Of a DNA stretch of 43,243 nucleotides, positions 25,230 to 34,018 are shown in pieces. Position 1 is the stretch's first letter. Each line of letters begins with the position of its first letter. The notes under the pieces are model-generated. The model made no database searches and was not told the origin of the DNA. It saw nothing but the letters and a program-made list of their open reading frames with translations. Origin of the DNA: Raoultibacter timonensis (GTDB lineage Bacteria > Actinomycetota > Coriobacteriia > Coriobacteriales > Eggerthellaceae); the NCBI RefSeq assembly GCF_900240215.1, contig NZ_LT964681.1:622612-665854 (forward strand). Reading direction: 5' to 3'. The translations under genes and the position numbers were made by a program.

Positions 25230-25234
25230 GCAAT
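25093..25234 (+). repeat. 142-bp perfect inverted repeat, copy 1 (3' end of amidinotransferase gene)
   Basis: Identical base for base to the reverse complement of 41924-42065. It begins in the Leu338 codon of the amidinotransferase, includes the catalytic Cys350 codon and the stop codon, and ends 5 bp after the stop. This is evidently the parental copy, because here it completes a full-length enzyme. Confidence 0.97.
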
Positions 25235-25285
25235 AAGAATCACTCGTCTTACTACTACAAGGTTCAAGACTAGGTGCTTAAGAAA

Positions 25286-25320
25286 GGGGGTTTGGTTCGC
25301 TCGAAACCAAGCCCCCTTTT
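25286..25320 (+). terminator. Terminator after the amidinotransferase gene
   Basis: A GGGGG-TTTGGTTCG arm pairs imperfectly with CGAAACCAA-GCCCCC and is followed by TTTT. It starts 57 bp after the stop codon. EamA transcription 200 bp downstream would need read-through or its own promoter. Confidence 0.75.
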
Positions 25321-25489
25321 GTTCGAGGCCTTACGGCTTCTCGGTCGTCGTATGCCCTTATGCCTTCGCAGGCCGAAGGCGAGCTGAAGCGGCATATCTT
25401 CCAGCTCGATTTCGCTCTGCGATCGCGCGCGGCGCATGCTCGCAGGATTCGACGGTCGCATTTCCCTGCTACTGGTTTAAGGAGGACCA

Positions 25490-27265
25490 ATGGCGGACAA
25501 CACTGATCTCAAACCTACAGGGACTGAAACGGTAAACGGAAACGGTAAGGACGGTTCGGGCGGATACAAGATGAGGGTGGGCTTCGGCACCATCGCCATG
25601 TTGATATCCGCAACGGGTATGGGGCTCGTGCCCCTGTTCAGCCGTTGGGCTACGCGTACCGATATGTTCGACGGCGCGGCGGGCTTCAACGCCGGCGATA
25701 GCATCGGGGCGCTCATGGCGGTCGGCCGCATGGGGATGGGCGTGATCTTCTTTGTCATCCTGCTTCTGGCCACCCATAAAGTCCACGTGTTCAAGAAGCT
25801 CAAGCTCACGCCCGCTATCGCGCTCGGCGGCCTCATGATCGGCCTGTCGCTTGCATGCTATGTGACGTCCACGCTTCTGACTACGGTATCCAACGCGGTG
25901 CTCTTCATCTACATAGGACCTGTTATCTGCGTACTTTTAGCGAGGATATTCCGTAAGGAGCCGATGTCGAAACTGCAGTGGATCTGCCTGCTCGCGGTGT
26001 TTATCGGCATGTTGTTCGGCAACAACCTCATCGGCTTCAACGAAAGCGGATTTTTCGTCGACTTCAACCTGCAGACCTCGACACCCGAATTTCCCATGAA
26101 GGGCGTCGGCGATGCGTTCGGCCTCGCTTCGGGCGTGTTCTACGGTGCATCCATGTTCTTCAACGGCTATCGCAAAGACGCCGACACTACGGCGCGCGGC
26201 GTATGGAACTTCATCTTCGCGGTCGTGGGCGCTGGAGCCGTTACCATCATCCTGAACTCGCTCGGTTCGACCCCCGATATGGCCAACTGGGCGCTCAACG
26301 TGCACTTCACGCCGTTCAACTGGGCGGGCGCGATCCTCCTGTGGATTATCTGCGGGCCTATAGCCCTTGGGTTCTTGCTGGTTGCCGGCCGCAACCTTCC
26401 TGCGGCCGACTACGGTACCATCGCGTATTGGGAGGTGCCCGTCGCCATCTTCGTCGGGCTTGTCGTGTTCGGCGAGGCGCTCACCATCAACACGATCATC
26501 GGCGGTGTACTCATCATCGGCGGCGGTGCGGTGCCTTCGATCAAGGGCATGATCACCGGGCGCAAGCTCAAACAGCAAGACGAGATAGGCGAGAAGCTCG
26601 CCGGCCATTTGGACGAGAAGAGCCAACAGGGTGCGCTCGGCGATTCGGCGGCGGCGCTTCTGGATACAGGGCGCGGTGCCGAGCTGGGAATGATGGCGAA
26701 CGATACGAAGATCACGTCCAATCTGACCCATATCGCCACCGAGACGCATTTCGAAGCGGCACTGAGCGAAGAAGAGTTGAAGGCGGCGTTTGCAAAGCAC
26801 GGATTGCCCGGGTTCCCCGCGAAGCTCGACATTCCCGAGCGTACCGAAGACCACGTGCAGATGATGGCGCTCGACGGACTCCTCGAGTTTGCGAAAGCCA
26901 ACGATGCGGGCGCGGTCGCCTACGATGTCACCTACTTCCCCCATGCCGATGAAGCGGAGGTCGATTACCAGCTGCAGCAGCTCGGCCGCGATCTTGAGAT
27001 AGATGCAGCCGTCATTCGCGACGTGTGCGCCGATGAGATCAAGGAGTACCTGGCGCTCGACGCCAAGCGCAACCCCGATCTTCCCGTGCACAGCATCGTG
27101 GAGGCCTATGTCGGCGGTACCGCGTTCGCCTGGTACGGCATGAACGAGTACCCGCGCTTGAAGAGGGTCATCCTCAACGCTCTTTCGCAAGGCGGCCAGA
27201 AGGCGAAGCGATCCTTCATCGAACGGGCGAGCAAGGCGCAGGTCGAGCTGCTCGAAGATTACTGA
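25490..27265 (+). CDS. EamA (DMT) transporter fused to a 240-residue C-terminal domain of unknown function
   Basis: 591 residues; start ATG at 25490 behind TAAGGAGGACC. Residues 20-350 are a ten-segment drug/metabolite transporter of the EamA type (two repeats; second-half features include GPIALGFLLVAGRNLPAADY, a YWEVPVAIFVGLVVFGEAL segment and a GGVLIIGGGAV segment). Residues 355-591 are hydrophilic, with no membrane segment and no recognised motif (for example YDVTYFPHADEAEVDYQLQQ and HSIVEAYVGGTAFAWYGMN). EamA proteins are usually about 300 residues, so the tail is an unusual fusion facing the cytoplasm by topology. The gene follows the amidinotransferase gene and is paralogous to the EamA gene at 40520. 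Export of ornithine or a guanidino product, or import of a substrate, is inferred from context. Confidence 0.85.
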   Translation: MADNTDLKPTGTETVNGNGKDGSGGYKMRVGFGTIAMLISATGMGLVPLFSRWATRTDMFDGAAGFNAGDSIGALMAVGRMGMGVIFFVILLLATHKVHVFKKLKLTPAIALGGLMIGLSLACYVTSTLLTTVSNAVLFIYIGPVICVLLARIFRKEPMSKLQWICLLAVFIGMLFGNNLIGFNESGFFVDFNLQTSTPEFPMKGVGDAFGLASGVFYGASMFFNGYRKDADTTARGVWNFIFAVVGAGAVTIILNSLGSTPDMANWALNVHFTPFNWAGAILLWIICGPIALGFLLVAGRNLPAADYGTIAYWEVPVAIFVGLVVFGEALTINTIIGGVLIIGGGAVPSIKGMITGRKLKQQDEIGEKLAGHLDEKSQQGALGDSAAALLDTGRGAELGMMANDTKITSNLTHIATETHFEAALSEEELKAAFAKHGLPGFPAKLDIPERTEDHVQMMALDGLLEFAKANDAGAVAYDVTYFPHADEAEVDYQLQQLGRDLEIDAAVIRDVCADEIKEYLALDAKRNPDLPVHSIVEAYVGGTAFAWYGMNEYPRLKRVILNALSQGGQKAKRSFIERASKAQVELLEDY

Positions 27266-27455
27266 TCGGTTACAAAACCGCTCATCGATACGGTTGGATT
27301 GTTACATGATGGCGAGAATCTTCACTTTCGAGGTATCATGCTTGAAAGGCAAGGTATGCATTCCCGTCTTGAAAGGGGGCTTCGCATGAAGCGAGCGCTC
27401 GAAGGGCGACATCATATCCGTCGAAATGAAGTCGCACATTTCTTAGGGGACTATC

Positions 27456-28805
27456 ATGAATGCTGAAAACAATACGATCGATGCCGCTTCGGCGCGGCAG
27501 TTTTCCGAAGAAGAGAAGCATAGAACGCTCAAGAAAGTGACGTTCTCATCGTTTCTCGGAAACTTCATCGAATGGTTCGATTACGCGAGTTACTCCTATC
27601 TGGCAACGGTCATCGCCCTGGTTTTCTTCCCGGGCGAAGACCGGTTCGTTTCGGTCATGCTCACGTTCGGGCTATTCGCCTTATCGTTCCTCGTGCGTCC
27701 GATCGGCGCGATCTTCTGGGGGAACATGGGCGATAAGAAGGGGCGCAAATGGGCCTTGTCCATCTCGATCCTCATGATGAGCGGGGCCACGTTTCTTATC
27801 GGCTGCTTGCCGGGCTATGCGATCCTCGGCGTGGGCGCTCCGTTGCTTCTGCTGATCCTGCGCATGGTGCAGAGCTTCTCGGCTGCCGGCGAGTATGCAG
27901 GTGCGGCCACGTTCATTGCGGAGTACGCACCGAAGAACCATCGCGGATTCTACTGCTCGATGGTGCCCGCTTCGACGGCCACGGGGTTGTTGGTGGGGTC
28001 GCTGTTCGCTACGTTCATGTTCAACGTATGGGGCGCCGAATCGTCGTTTGTGGTCGACTGGGGCTGGCGCATTCCGTTTTTGCTGGCGCTGCCGCTCGGA
28101 TACATCACCCACTACATCCGAACGCACCTTGAGGATTCCCCGGTTTACGAGGAGATGCAGCGCAATCTCAAGCGGCACGGCGAGAGCGTGAAGAAGCCCA
28201 TCCGCACGCTGCTCACCAAGCATCGGCGCGTGCTCATCGTCTCGTTCGGCGCCTGCGTGCTCAACGCGGTCGGGTTCTACGCGGTGCTCACGTACCTGCC
28301 GAACTACCTCGAAACGACTTTGAACTACGATCCGAGTTTGGCTTCGATCATCACGACCATCGTGCTCGTGTTCTACATCGGCTTCATCTTCCTTTCGGGG
28401 CGCATATCCGATCGCTTCGGACGCAAGAAGATGCTGATCATCGCATGCGTTGGATTTATCGTGCTCACGATTCCCGCGTTCCTGCTGTTGGGTACGAAGA
28501 GCTTCGTCGTGATCCTGATCGTGGAGCTGGTGATGTGCTTGCTGCTGACGATCAACGACGGTACGTTGTCGAGCTATCTGACCGAGACGTTCCCCACCGA
28601 TGTGCGTTATTCGGGCTTCGCCTTGAGCTTCAATATGGCGAACGCCATATTCGGCGGTTCGGCTTCGGCTATCTCGTTTTGGTTGATCGATGTAACGGGC
28701 AACGATATAGCCCCGGCGTTCTACATGGTGTTCATCGCCGCGCTCGCCTTGGTGGCTATGGTCATGTCACACGAGCACACGGGCAAAGATTTGTCCGAGG
28801 TGTAG
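27456..28805 (+). CDS. MFS transporter, metabolite:H+ symporter (ProP/MHS) family
   Basis: 449 residues with 12 membrane segments. Start ATG at 27456 with AGGGGA upstream. MHS family features: SSFLGNFIEWFDYASYSYLA at TM1, the loop motif GNMGDKKGRKWAL between TM2 and TM3, LRMVQSFSAAGEYAGAATFI in TM4, and SGRISDRFGRKKML between TM8 and TM9. Members carry proline, betaine, citrate, alpha-ketoglutarate, shikimate and similar solutes with protons; this protein most resembles the ProP-like betaine/proline group, but the substrate is unproven. It is followed by a terminator hairpin, then a TetR gene that may regulate it. Confidence 0.88.
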   Translation: MNAENNTIDAASARQFSEEEKHRTLKKVTFSSFLGNFIEWFDYASYSYLATVIALVFFPGEDRFVSVMLTFGLFALSFLVRPIGAIFWGNMGDKKGRKWALSISILMMSGATFLIGCLPGYAILGVGAPLLLLILRMVQSFSAAGEYAGAATFIAEYAPKNHRGFYCSMVPASTATGLLVGSLFATFMFNVWGAESSFVVDWGWRIPFLLALPLGYITHYIRTHLEDSPVYEEMQRNLKRHGESVKKPIRTLLTKHRRVLIVSFGACVLNAVGFYAVLTYLPNYLETTLNYDPSLASIITTIVLVFYIGFIFLSGRISDRFGRKKMLIIACVGFIVLTIPAFLLLGTKSFVVILIVELVMCLLLTINDGTLSSYLTETFPTDVRYSGFALSFNMANAIFGGSASAISFWLIDVTGNDIAPAFYMVFIAALALVAMVMSHEHTGKDLSEV

Positions 28806-28836
28806 GTTTTGTCCACCGGCCGCTTATGCGGTGGAT

Positions 28837-28878
28837 CCGGGTGGCCGCGTTGGTTCGGCCATCGGCGCGGCCGCCCGG
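28837..28878 (+). terminator. Hairpin after the MFS transporter gene
   Basis: CCGGGTGGCCGCG (28837-28849) pairs with CGCGGCCGCCCGG (28866-28878), a 13-bp stem with one G-U pair, 32 bp after the stop codon. The tail (AATATCG) is not a clear U-tract. Confidence 0.6.
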
Positions 28879-28993
28879 AATATCGCTTCGCAGGCCTTCG
28901 GGCTAGCGGAGCGATTCGTTGCCCTATAATGCTGGTTGGGAGTATGCGCCGATGATGCGGCGCATCGATTGTGCGGTATTGCGGGAGGAACCT

Positions 28994-29587
28994 ATGGGCG
29001 AGTCGTCTCAAACGCCGAAATCTCTGAAAGCTCAGATTACGAGGGCTTCGCTGGTGCTGGCTGCCGCTGCGCTTCTGCGGGAGGAGGGTCCGGGCGCCGT
29101 TACGTACCGCCGAGTAGCCAAATGGGCGAACGCCGCCTCCTCATCGGTCGGGTACTACTTCGATTCGGTGACGGAGCTTTTGCAGGAGGCCGGTCAGCAC
29201 AACATCCAGATGTGGGCCCAACGCGCGGAGCGCGCCGCCGATGCCGCCGAAAAGCTCACGCCCGAAGAGTGCCGAGAAAACTGCGTCGATCTGCTCATCA
29301 AGGCGTGCTTGCCCGAGGATTCCACCGTGCCGGCGGCTCATTATGCGCAGCTGATCGCCGCCGCCGAATCGCCGGTGGTCACGCAGGCTTACCAAAAGGG
29401 CCGTCGCGCGCTCGATGCCGCCGTAGAGCGCATTCTGCAGCGGGCGGATGTACCGATGTCGTCGCGACTCGTGTACGCCATCGTCGACGGCGCAGCCGTC
29501 GCCGCTATCTCCGAGGGATACGACGTGCACGATACCGCAGCAAACCTGCTTGCGGAGGTTGTGGCGGACTATACGGGCCGTTCGTAG
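28994..29587 (+). CDS. TetR-family transcriptional regulator
   Basis: 197 residues from the ATG at 28994 with GGGAGGA upstream. The N-terminal HTH reads ITRASLVLAAAALLREEGPG then VTYRRVAKWANAASSSVGYY, followed by FDSVTELLQEAG, the typical TetR layout. The C-terminal 130 residues are helical and Ala-rich (ligand domain). The gene lies between the MFS transporter and the two-component genes on the same strand. It may repress the MFS gene, but no operator could be assigned. Confidence 0.85.
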   Translation: MGESSQTPKSLKAQITRASLVLAAAALLREEGPGAVTYRRVAKWANAASSSVGYYFDSVTELLQEAGQHNIQMWAQRAERAADAAEKLTPEECRENCVDLLIKACLPEDSTVPAAHYAQLIAAAESPVVTQAYQKGRRALDAAVERILQRADVPMSSRLVYAIVDGAAVAAISEGYDVHDTAANLLAEVVADYTGRS

Positions 29588-29759
29588 CCCGATCCGCTGC
29601 GGAAGCTCGCGTTGCGGCAGCCTGTTTGCTCTGTGTGGGCTTGCTTCCGTATGCCGTTTCGATGCCGGGATGATGAATAATGGCACATGGGCCGAACCGT
29701 CGGACGCTGCGATGCGCGCCGCGTTACGGCACCGAGCATCGAACGGGAAAGGATCGCCT

Positions 29760-30416
29760 GTGCCCAGAATACTCATCGTCGAGGACGAGCCGCCCATTTC
29801 GAACCTCATCAGGTTGAGCCTCACCAAGGCGGGCCATAGGTGCGATTGCGCGTTCGACGGCGCGCGGGCCGCCGACATGGCCGTTGAGACGCCGTACGAT
29901 CTGATCCTGCTCGATGTCATGATTCCCGAGATCGACGGGTTCGAGCTGATGGAGTATCTCAAGCCTTTCGGGGTGCCCGTCATCTTCCTGACGGCGGCTG
30001 CCGCTCTCGATAACCGCGTCAAGGGGTTGCGCATGGGCGCCGAAGACTACATCGTCAAGCCCTTCGAAATAGACGAGCTGCTTGCGCGGGTCGATGTTGT
30101 GCTCAGGCGCTACGGAAAGGCCGACGGCGTCATCGAGGTTTGCGGTCTTATGATCGATACGCGTGCCATGCGGGTAATGCGCGGCCAGGAGGAGCTCGCC
30201 CTCACGCGCAAGGAGTACGACCTGTTCGTCCTGTTTGCGCAAAACCCCAATGTGGCGTTGTACCGCGATGTTATCTACGAACGGGTATGGGGCGGCGATC
30301 TGGGTGCAGGCAGCAAAACCGTCGATCTGCACGTACAGCGCCTCCGTAAGAAAACAGGGCTCGATGCATGCTTGCAGGCGGTCAGCAAGGTCGGGTACCG
30401 ATTGGTTCTTCCATGA
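29760..30416 (+). CDS. OmpR/PhoB-type response regulator
   Basis: 218 residues with a GTG start at 29760 (GGAAAGG upstream). The receiver domain has ILIVEDEPPISNLIRLSL at its N-terminus, the phosphorylatable Asp52 in LILLDVMIPEIDG, the conserved Thr in FLTAAA and Lys in IVKPFEIDEL. The C-terminal winged helix reads ELALTRKEYDLFVLFAQNPN, ending TVDLHVQRLRKKTG. It pairs with the kinase gene that starts 20 bp downstream. The following exported protein and VanY-like peptidase suggest a cell-envelope regulon like VanRS, by context only. Confidence 0.93.
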   Translation: MPRILIVEDEPPISNLIRLSLTKAGHRCDCAFDGARAADMAVETPYDLILLDVMIPEIDGFELMEYLKPFGVPVIFLTAAAALDNRVKGLRMGAEDYIVKPFEIDELLARVDVVLRRYGKADGVIEVCGLMIDTRAMRVMRGQEELALTRKEYDLFVLFAQNPNVALYRDVIYERVWGGDLGAGSKTVDLHVQRLRKKTGLDACLQAVSKVGYRLVLP

Positions 30417-30435
30417 CGGGTAGGCGGGCGGCTGC

Positions 30436-31845
30436 ATGAGGTTCAGACTGAAGATGATGCTCGGCATGCTGTGCTTGCTGGCGGTTTTGTTCGGTGTCGG
30501 TGGGAGCCTGCTCATAGCGCTGTCGTTCGAAAGCTCGCTCGAACGCGAAGAAGAATCGGCGCGTGAATCGTACCGAATGCTGCTCGACACCCTCACGGTG
30601 GTCGGCTCTATGGATGCCTGGTCGCAAAGCGGGGATATCCCGCACATGCTCGAACAGCTCTACGACCGCAGCGGGTCCTCCTGGTCGGCTCTGCGCTTCT
30701 CGACCCCGGGCGAGGTTCTCTACGAAAGCGGTTCGACGGCGATCGGCTTCGAGAACGATCGCGCAGGCGTCGACGCCGATCACGGTGCCGTGCTCATGCG
30801 CTCTGACGGCGAGGGCAGATGGTATCTGCAGCTTTCGGGAGAATGCGCCATCGACGGCGAGCCCCATTATCTCGATGCGCTCTACGATATATCTCCGCTT
30901 TATCAAACGCGCTCCCATCAGCAGGCGGCGTTCCGTGCGGTCTTCGCCGTGCTCATCGTGCTGTGCGCGCTGCTTGCCTATGGCTTGTCTTGGCTGCTGA
31001 CACGACCGCTTTCCAAGCTGACCCGCGCAACGCGCGAGATCGCTTCGGGGAACCTCTCGTTCAGGTCGAATGTGCGCAACGACGACGAGATCGGCGAGCT
31101 TTCGACGAGCTTCGATGTTATGGCGCAGCGCGTAGAGGGCGGTGTCGCCGAAATGAAACGGTCGCTCGAACGGCAAGAGCGCTTCATGGGGGGCTTTGCG
31201 CACGAGGTGAAAACCCCCATGACGGCGATCATCGGCTATGCGGATCTGATTCGCAGCCAAGCGCTTGACCCGTACGAGCAGATCGAAGCCGCAGGCTATA
31301 TCTTTTCCGAAGGCAAACGTCTCGAGAACCTCTCGCTCAAGCTTCTCGACATTTTCGTGCTCGGTAAAAACGAGGTGCAGCTGGTTGCGTCGGCACCCGC
31401 CGATCTCGTCGCCGATACGGTCGGGTCGCTGAAGCTTGCGGTCGCGGGCCGGGGCAGGGCAATCCTCATCGAGGAGGATTGCGAAAGGGGAACGTGTCTT
31501 CTCGAACCCGACCTCGTGCAATCGCTCCTGCTCAACCTTATTGACAATGCGTGCAAGGCCGTGGGGGACCGCGGTGCAGTCAAGGTGACCTGCACGATGC
31601 TTCCCGACGGTTGCCGCCTGAGCGTGGCAGACGACGGCGCCGGCATTCCCGCCGAGGCGCTCGATCACGTCTCGGAGGCGTTCTACCGGGTCGACGCCTC
31701 GCGTTCGCGCGCGCAGGGCGGATCAGGACTCGGCTTGTCTCTGTGCGCGAAAATCGCCGAGCTTCATCAGGGCTCGCTATCGGTGAGAAGCGAGATCGGC
31801 ATCGGCACGTGCGTGACGGTCGATCTGCGCGCGGGAAGGGGGTGA
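30436..31845 (+). CDS. Sensor histidine kinase
   Basis: 469 residues. An N-terminal membrane segment (residues 7-31), an extracytoplasmic sensor of about 135 residues, a second membrane segment (about 170-192, AVLIVLCALLAYGLSWLL) and a HAMP linker (RPLSKLTRATREIASGN) precede the HisKA domain with His256 in GGFAHEVKTPMTAIIGYADL. The HATPase domain has the N box (LLLNLIDNACKAV), G1 (VADDGAGIP) and G2 (GGSGLGLSLCAKI). It phosphorylates the upstream regulator. The sensor part carries no recognisable ligand fold. The stop codon is four bases before the next gene's start codon, so the downstream gene is probably co-translated. Confidence 0.93.
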   Translation: MRFRLKMMLGMLCLLAVLFGVGGSLLIALSFESSLEREEESARESYRMLLDTLTVVGSMDAWSQSGDIPHMLEQLYDRSGSSWSALRFSTPGEVLYESGSTAIGFENDRAGVDADHGAVLMRSDGEGRWYLQLSGECAIDGEPHYLDALYDISPLYQTRSHQQAAFRAVFAVLIVLCALLAYGLSWLLTRPLSKLTRATREIASGNLSFRSNVRNDDEIGELSTSFDVMAQRVEGGVAEMKRSLERQERFMGGFAHEVKTPMTAIIGYADLIRSQALDPYEQIEAAGYIFSEGKRLENLSLKLLDIFVLGKNEVQLVASAPADLVADTVGSLKLAVAGRGRAILIEEDCERGTCLLEPDLVQSLLLNLIDNACKAVGDRGAVKVTCTMLPDGCRLSVADDGAGIPAEALDHVSEAFYRVDASRSRAQGGSGLGLSLCAKIAELHQGSLSVRSEIGIGTCVTVDLRAGRG

Positions 31846-31849
31846 GGCT

Positions 31850-32725
31850 ATGAGGGCGGCAAAGGGCTTCGTTTTGGCGGCGGGTACCGCCTCGATCGTT
31901 GCGCTGGGTCTGTTTTTGCCCGATATGGTTTCCGCCGTGCAGGATCGGTCCAACGACGACGCCGTCTCCCTGTTCGAGACAAGCCAGGTTCAGCTCGATA
32001 CCGGGGATTCGGGCGATGTCGCGTATGCGCTCGGCTTGCTCGCGCAAAGCAGCACGGTGTTCGATGTGAGCGCCGATACGCAGATGACCGCCGACCAGGC
32101 GCATGCGGCGGTGCTCGACGCATGCGCCTTCTTCGAAGAGCGTGGTCTTTGCTCCTGGCCGTATCTTGCCGATGCGACATACGAGACGGATACGGTGCTT
32201 GCGCTTTCCGAAACCGAAGGCCGGGCGGCGATACTGTGGGAGTGCTCGATATACTACGGCGAGAACGAGGAGGCAATTCTGACAGCGCGCGTCGACGATG
32301 CAACGGGTAAGCTCGTGTCGTTCGCGATCATGGCGCCGCAGGACGGTGTTGACGCAGGCGAGGGGAGCCTTCGCGGCAATGCGGCCGCATGGGCGCAGAC
32401 GGCTGCCGATTATCTGGGGTTCGGAGGCACGATTCTCGAAGAGGGCGAAGGCGGCATGGACGCCGCAGAAGCGGTTGACGTTGACGGCGAAGGCTCTACC
32501 GTTTCGTCCGTGCGGAGCGTCGGGGGCGATACGGTGCTTGAGGACCGCGCGCTGATCAAGCTCGAAGGTACGGAGGTGATCCTCTCCGTGTCGTACACGA
32601 CGTTCACGGAAAGCACGGGCTACGGTGCGCGATCGGAGGAATACTGGCAATCGGATGAGGGGGGCACGCGGGTGTCGAGGCCGTGGTTCACCTGCGCGAT
32701 GCGCCCGGTCTCCTCCGATCGGTGA
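31850..32725 (+). CDS. Exported protein of unknown function, part of the two-component operon
   Basis: 291 residues; not recognised as a known family. The first 25 residues form a hydrophobic signal or membrane anchor (KGFVLAAGTASIVALGLFLP) with no lipobox. The rest is acidic, has no further membrane segment, and includes a segment rich in Glu, Gly and Asp (about residues 195-225). It starts four bases after the kinase stop codon and is followed by the VanY-like gene, so it is probably an accessory exported protein of the same signalling system, perhaps affecting the kinase sensor. Function unknown. Confidence 0.75.
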   Translation: MRAAKGFVLAAGTASIVALGLFLPDMVSAVQDRSNDDAVSLFETSQVQLDTGDSGDVAYALGLLAQSSTVFDVSADTQMTADQAHAAVLDACAFFEERGLCSWPYLADATYETDTVLALSETEGRAAILWECSIYYGENEEAILTARVDDATGKLVSFAIMAPQDGVDAGEGSLRGNAAAWAQTAADYLGFGGTILEEGEGGMDAAEAVDVDGEGSTVSSVRSVGGDTVLEDRALIKLEGTEVILSVSYTTFTESTGYGARSEEYWQSDEGGTRVSRPWFTCAMRPVSSDR

Positions 32726-32806
32726 TGGCGTTTCGATGCCGGGAAGCTGCCGTATGGTGGAAGCGCCTTGATACTCTGGGCAAAGTCCCCGGTAGAAAGG
32801 CAGCTC

Positions 32807-33742
32807 ATGACCATCGATCGTTCCAAGGCGCAGCCAACGAGGCGAAGCGGCGCCCAGCGGCGCATGCAGACGCGCGAAACCTGCCGTCCTCGCACAAGCG
32901 CAGAGCCGAAGCCTTCCGCCGCCCTCTCGCGCCGCAGATTCGTGTTCGGCGTCGCAGCGATCTTCGGAGCCGGTCTCTGCGGTGTGGCATGGATGACGGG
33001 AGCCGCATCGCAGGCTGACGGCGCGGGAGGCGTCGGCCGAACGTCCGCGGGCGAAGGATCCGCCCCATTCGGATCCGGGGGCGCAGCGTTGGGGGAGGGC
33101 GGCCGGGGACAGGAGCCGAACCAGAACCAAACGGGCGGCCAGGCGGAAAACCAGCCCCCCGTCTACCAAAGCGGCCTATCGCCGGACGACTGGCGTTTGA
33201 CGCTCGTGAACCCCGAACATGCCATCGATTCGAGCTACGCGGTTCCGCTCGCCACAACAAGCGACGGGCGTTTGGTCGACGAACGCTGCCTTGCCGATAC
33301 CGAGCGCCTCTTGGGCGCGTGTCGCGCGGCGGGGTTCGCTCCGTTCGTCTGCTCGGCATACCGCACGCAGGAAACGCAGGAAGGCTTGTTCGAGAACCAT
33401 GTGCGCTCTCTGATCCAGCAGGGCTATTCGGAGGCGGATGCTCGCGTCGAGACGGCCACGGTAGTGGCGCGGCCTGGAACGAGCGAGCACCAGCTGGGCC
33501 TTGCGCTCGACATCGTCGACGAGGCCATGCCCGATCTGACCGAGGCGCAGGAAACCACGCCGACGCAGCGGTGGCTCATGGAGCATTGCTGGGAGTTCGG
33601 ATACATCCTGCGCTATCCCACCGACAAGAGCGCGATTACCGGCATCGTCTACGAGCCGTGGCATTATCGCTATGTGGGCGAAGCGGTGGCACGGGAAATT
33701 CGGGAACTCGGCATCTGCCTTGAAGAGTATCTCGGCATATAG
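32807..33742 (+). CDS. VanY-type D-alanyl-D-alanine carboxypeptidase (M15B), membrane-anchored
   Basis: 311 residues from the ATG at 32807 with AGAAAGG upstream. The N-terminus is basic and carries SRRRFVFG followed by a hydrophobic stretch, so it may be a Tat signal or an uncleaved anchor. A Gly/Gln/Asn-rich linker (about residues 70-118) leads to the peptidase domain, with the metal-binding motifs GTSEHQLGLALDIVD and EPWHYRYVG and the substrate-pocket segment FVCSAYRTQETQ. It trims the terminal D-Ala from peptidoglycan stems outside the membrane. It is the last gene of the response regulator-kinase-exported protein group. No vanH/A/X-type ligase genes accompany it, so glycopeptide resistance is not implied. 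Confidence 0.87.
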   Translation: MTIDRSKAQPTRRSGAQRRMQTRETCRPRTSAEPKPSAALSRRRFVFGVAAIFGAGLCGVAWMTGAASQADGAGGVGRTSAGEGSAPFGSGGAALGEGGRGQEPNQNQTGGQAENQPPVYQSGLSPDDWRLTLVNPEHAIDSSYAVPLATTSDGRLVDERCLADTERLLGACRAAGFAPFVCSAYRTQETQEGLFENHVRSLIQQGYSEADARVETATVVARPGTSEHQLGLALDIVDEAMPDLTEAQETTPTQRWLMEHCWEFGYILRYPTDKSAITGIVYEPWHYRYVGEAVAREIRELGICLEEYLGI

Positions 33743-33777
33743 CACCCGATCGGTGCGGGGATACGACGGCAAGCGGT

Positions 33778-33820
33778 CGTTTATGCTATATAAACGGTAT
33801 CAAAAGAGCGGTAAACGGTA
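33778..33820. promoter_or_regulatory. Dyad and direct repeats upstream of the gad operon
   Basis: CGTTTAT (33778-33784) and ATAAACG (33790-33796) form a 7-bp inverted repeat around GCTAT. TAAACGGTA occurs at 33791-33799 and again at 33812-33820, exactly 21 bp (two helical turns) apart. They lie about 200 bp before the GadC-like start in an otherwise AT-enriched stretch, so they could be regulator sites for the gad genes. Confidence 0.45.
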
Positions 33821-34018
33821 GAAAGCTGTAAGTGGGAGGCTCAACGATTACAGCGAAGTTTCACGGCGTTTGCGAGATGTCCACGGGTCGGCCACGTAAG
33901 GGTTAACGATGGCCGCTGCCTCTTGTGCATCATCTTTCAGATGGTAGAACGGGGAAGAACATAAATTCCAAGCGCGCCGAAGGCGGCGCGCGCCCGTTCA
34001 AGAAAGGAGATGATGAGC

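Noticed and set aside
25230-25489. Possible guanidine riboswitch near the amidinotransferase, EamA and MFS genes
   Set aside because: Looked for guanidine-II and guanidine-III type motifs (ACGR-loop hairpins and the compact pseudoknot) upstream of 24081, 25490, 27456 and 41713; none was recognised.
32807-33742. VanY-like gene as part of a glycopeptide-resistance cluster
   Set aside because: vanH, vanA/B and vanX homologues are absent from the window; a lone VanY-type carboxypeptidase is common in cell-wall maintenance.
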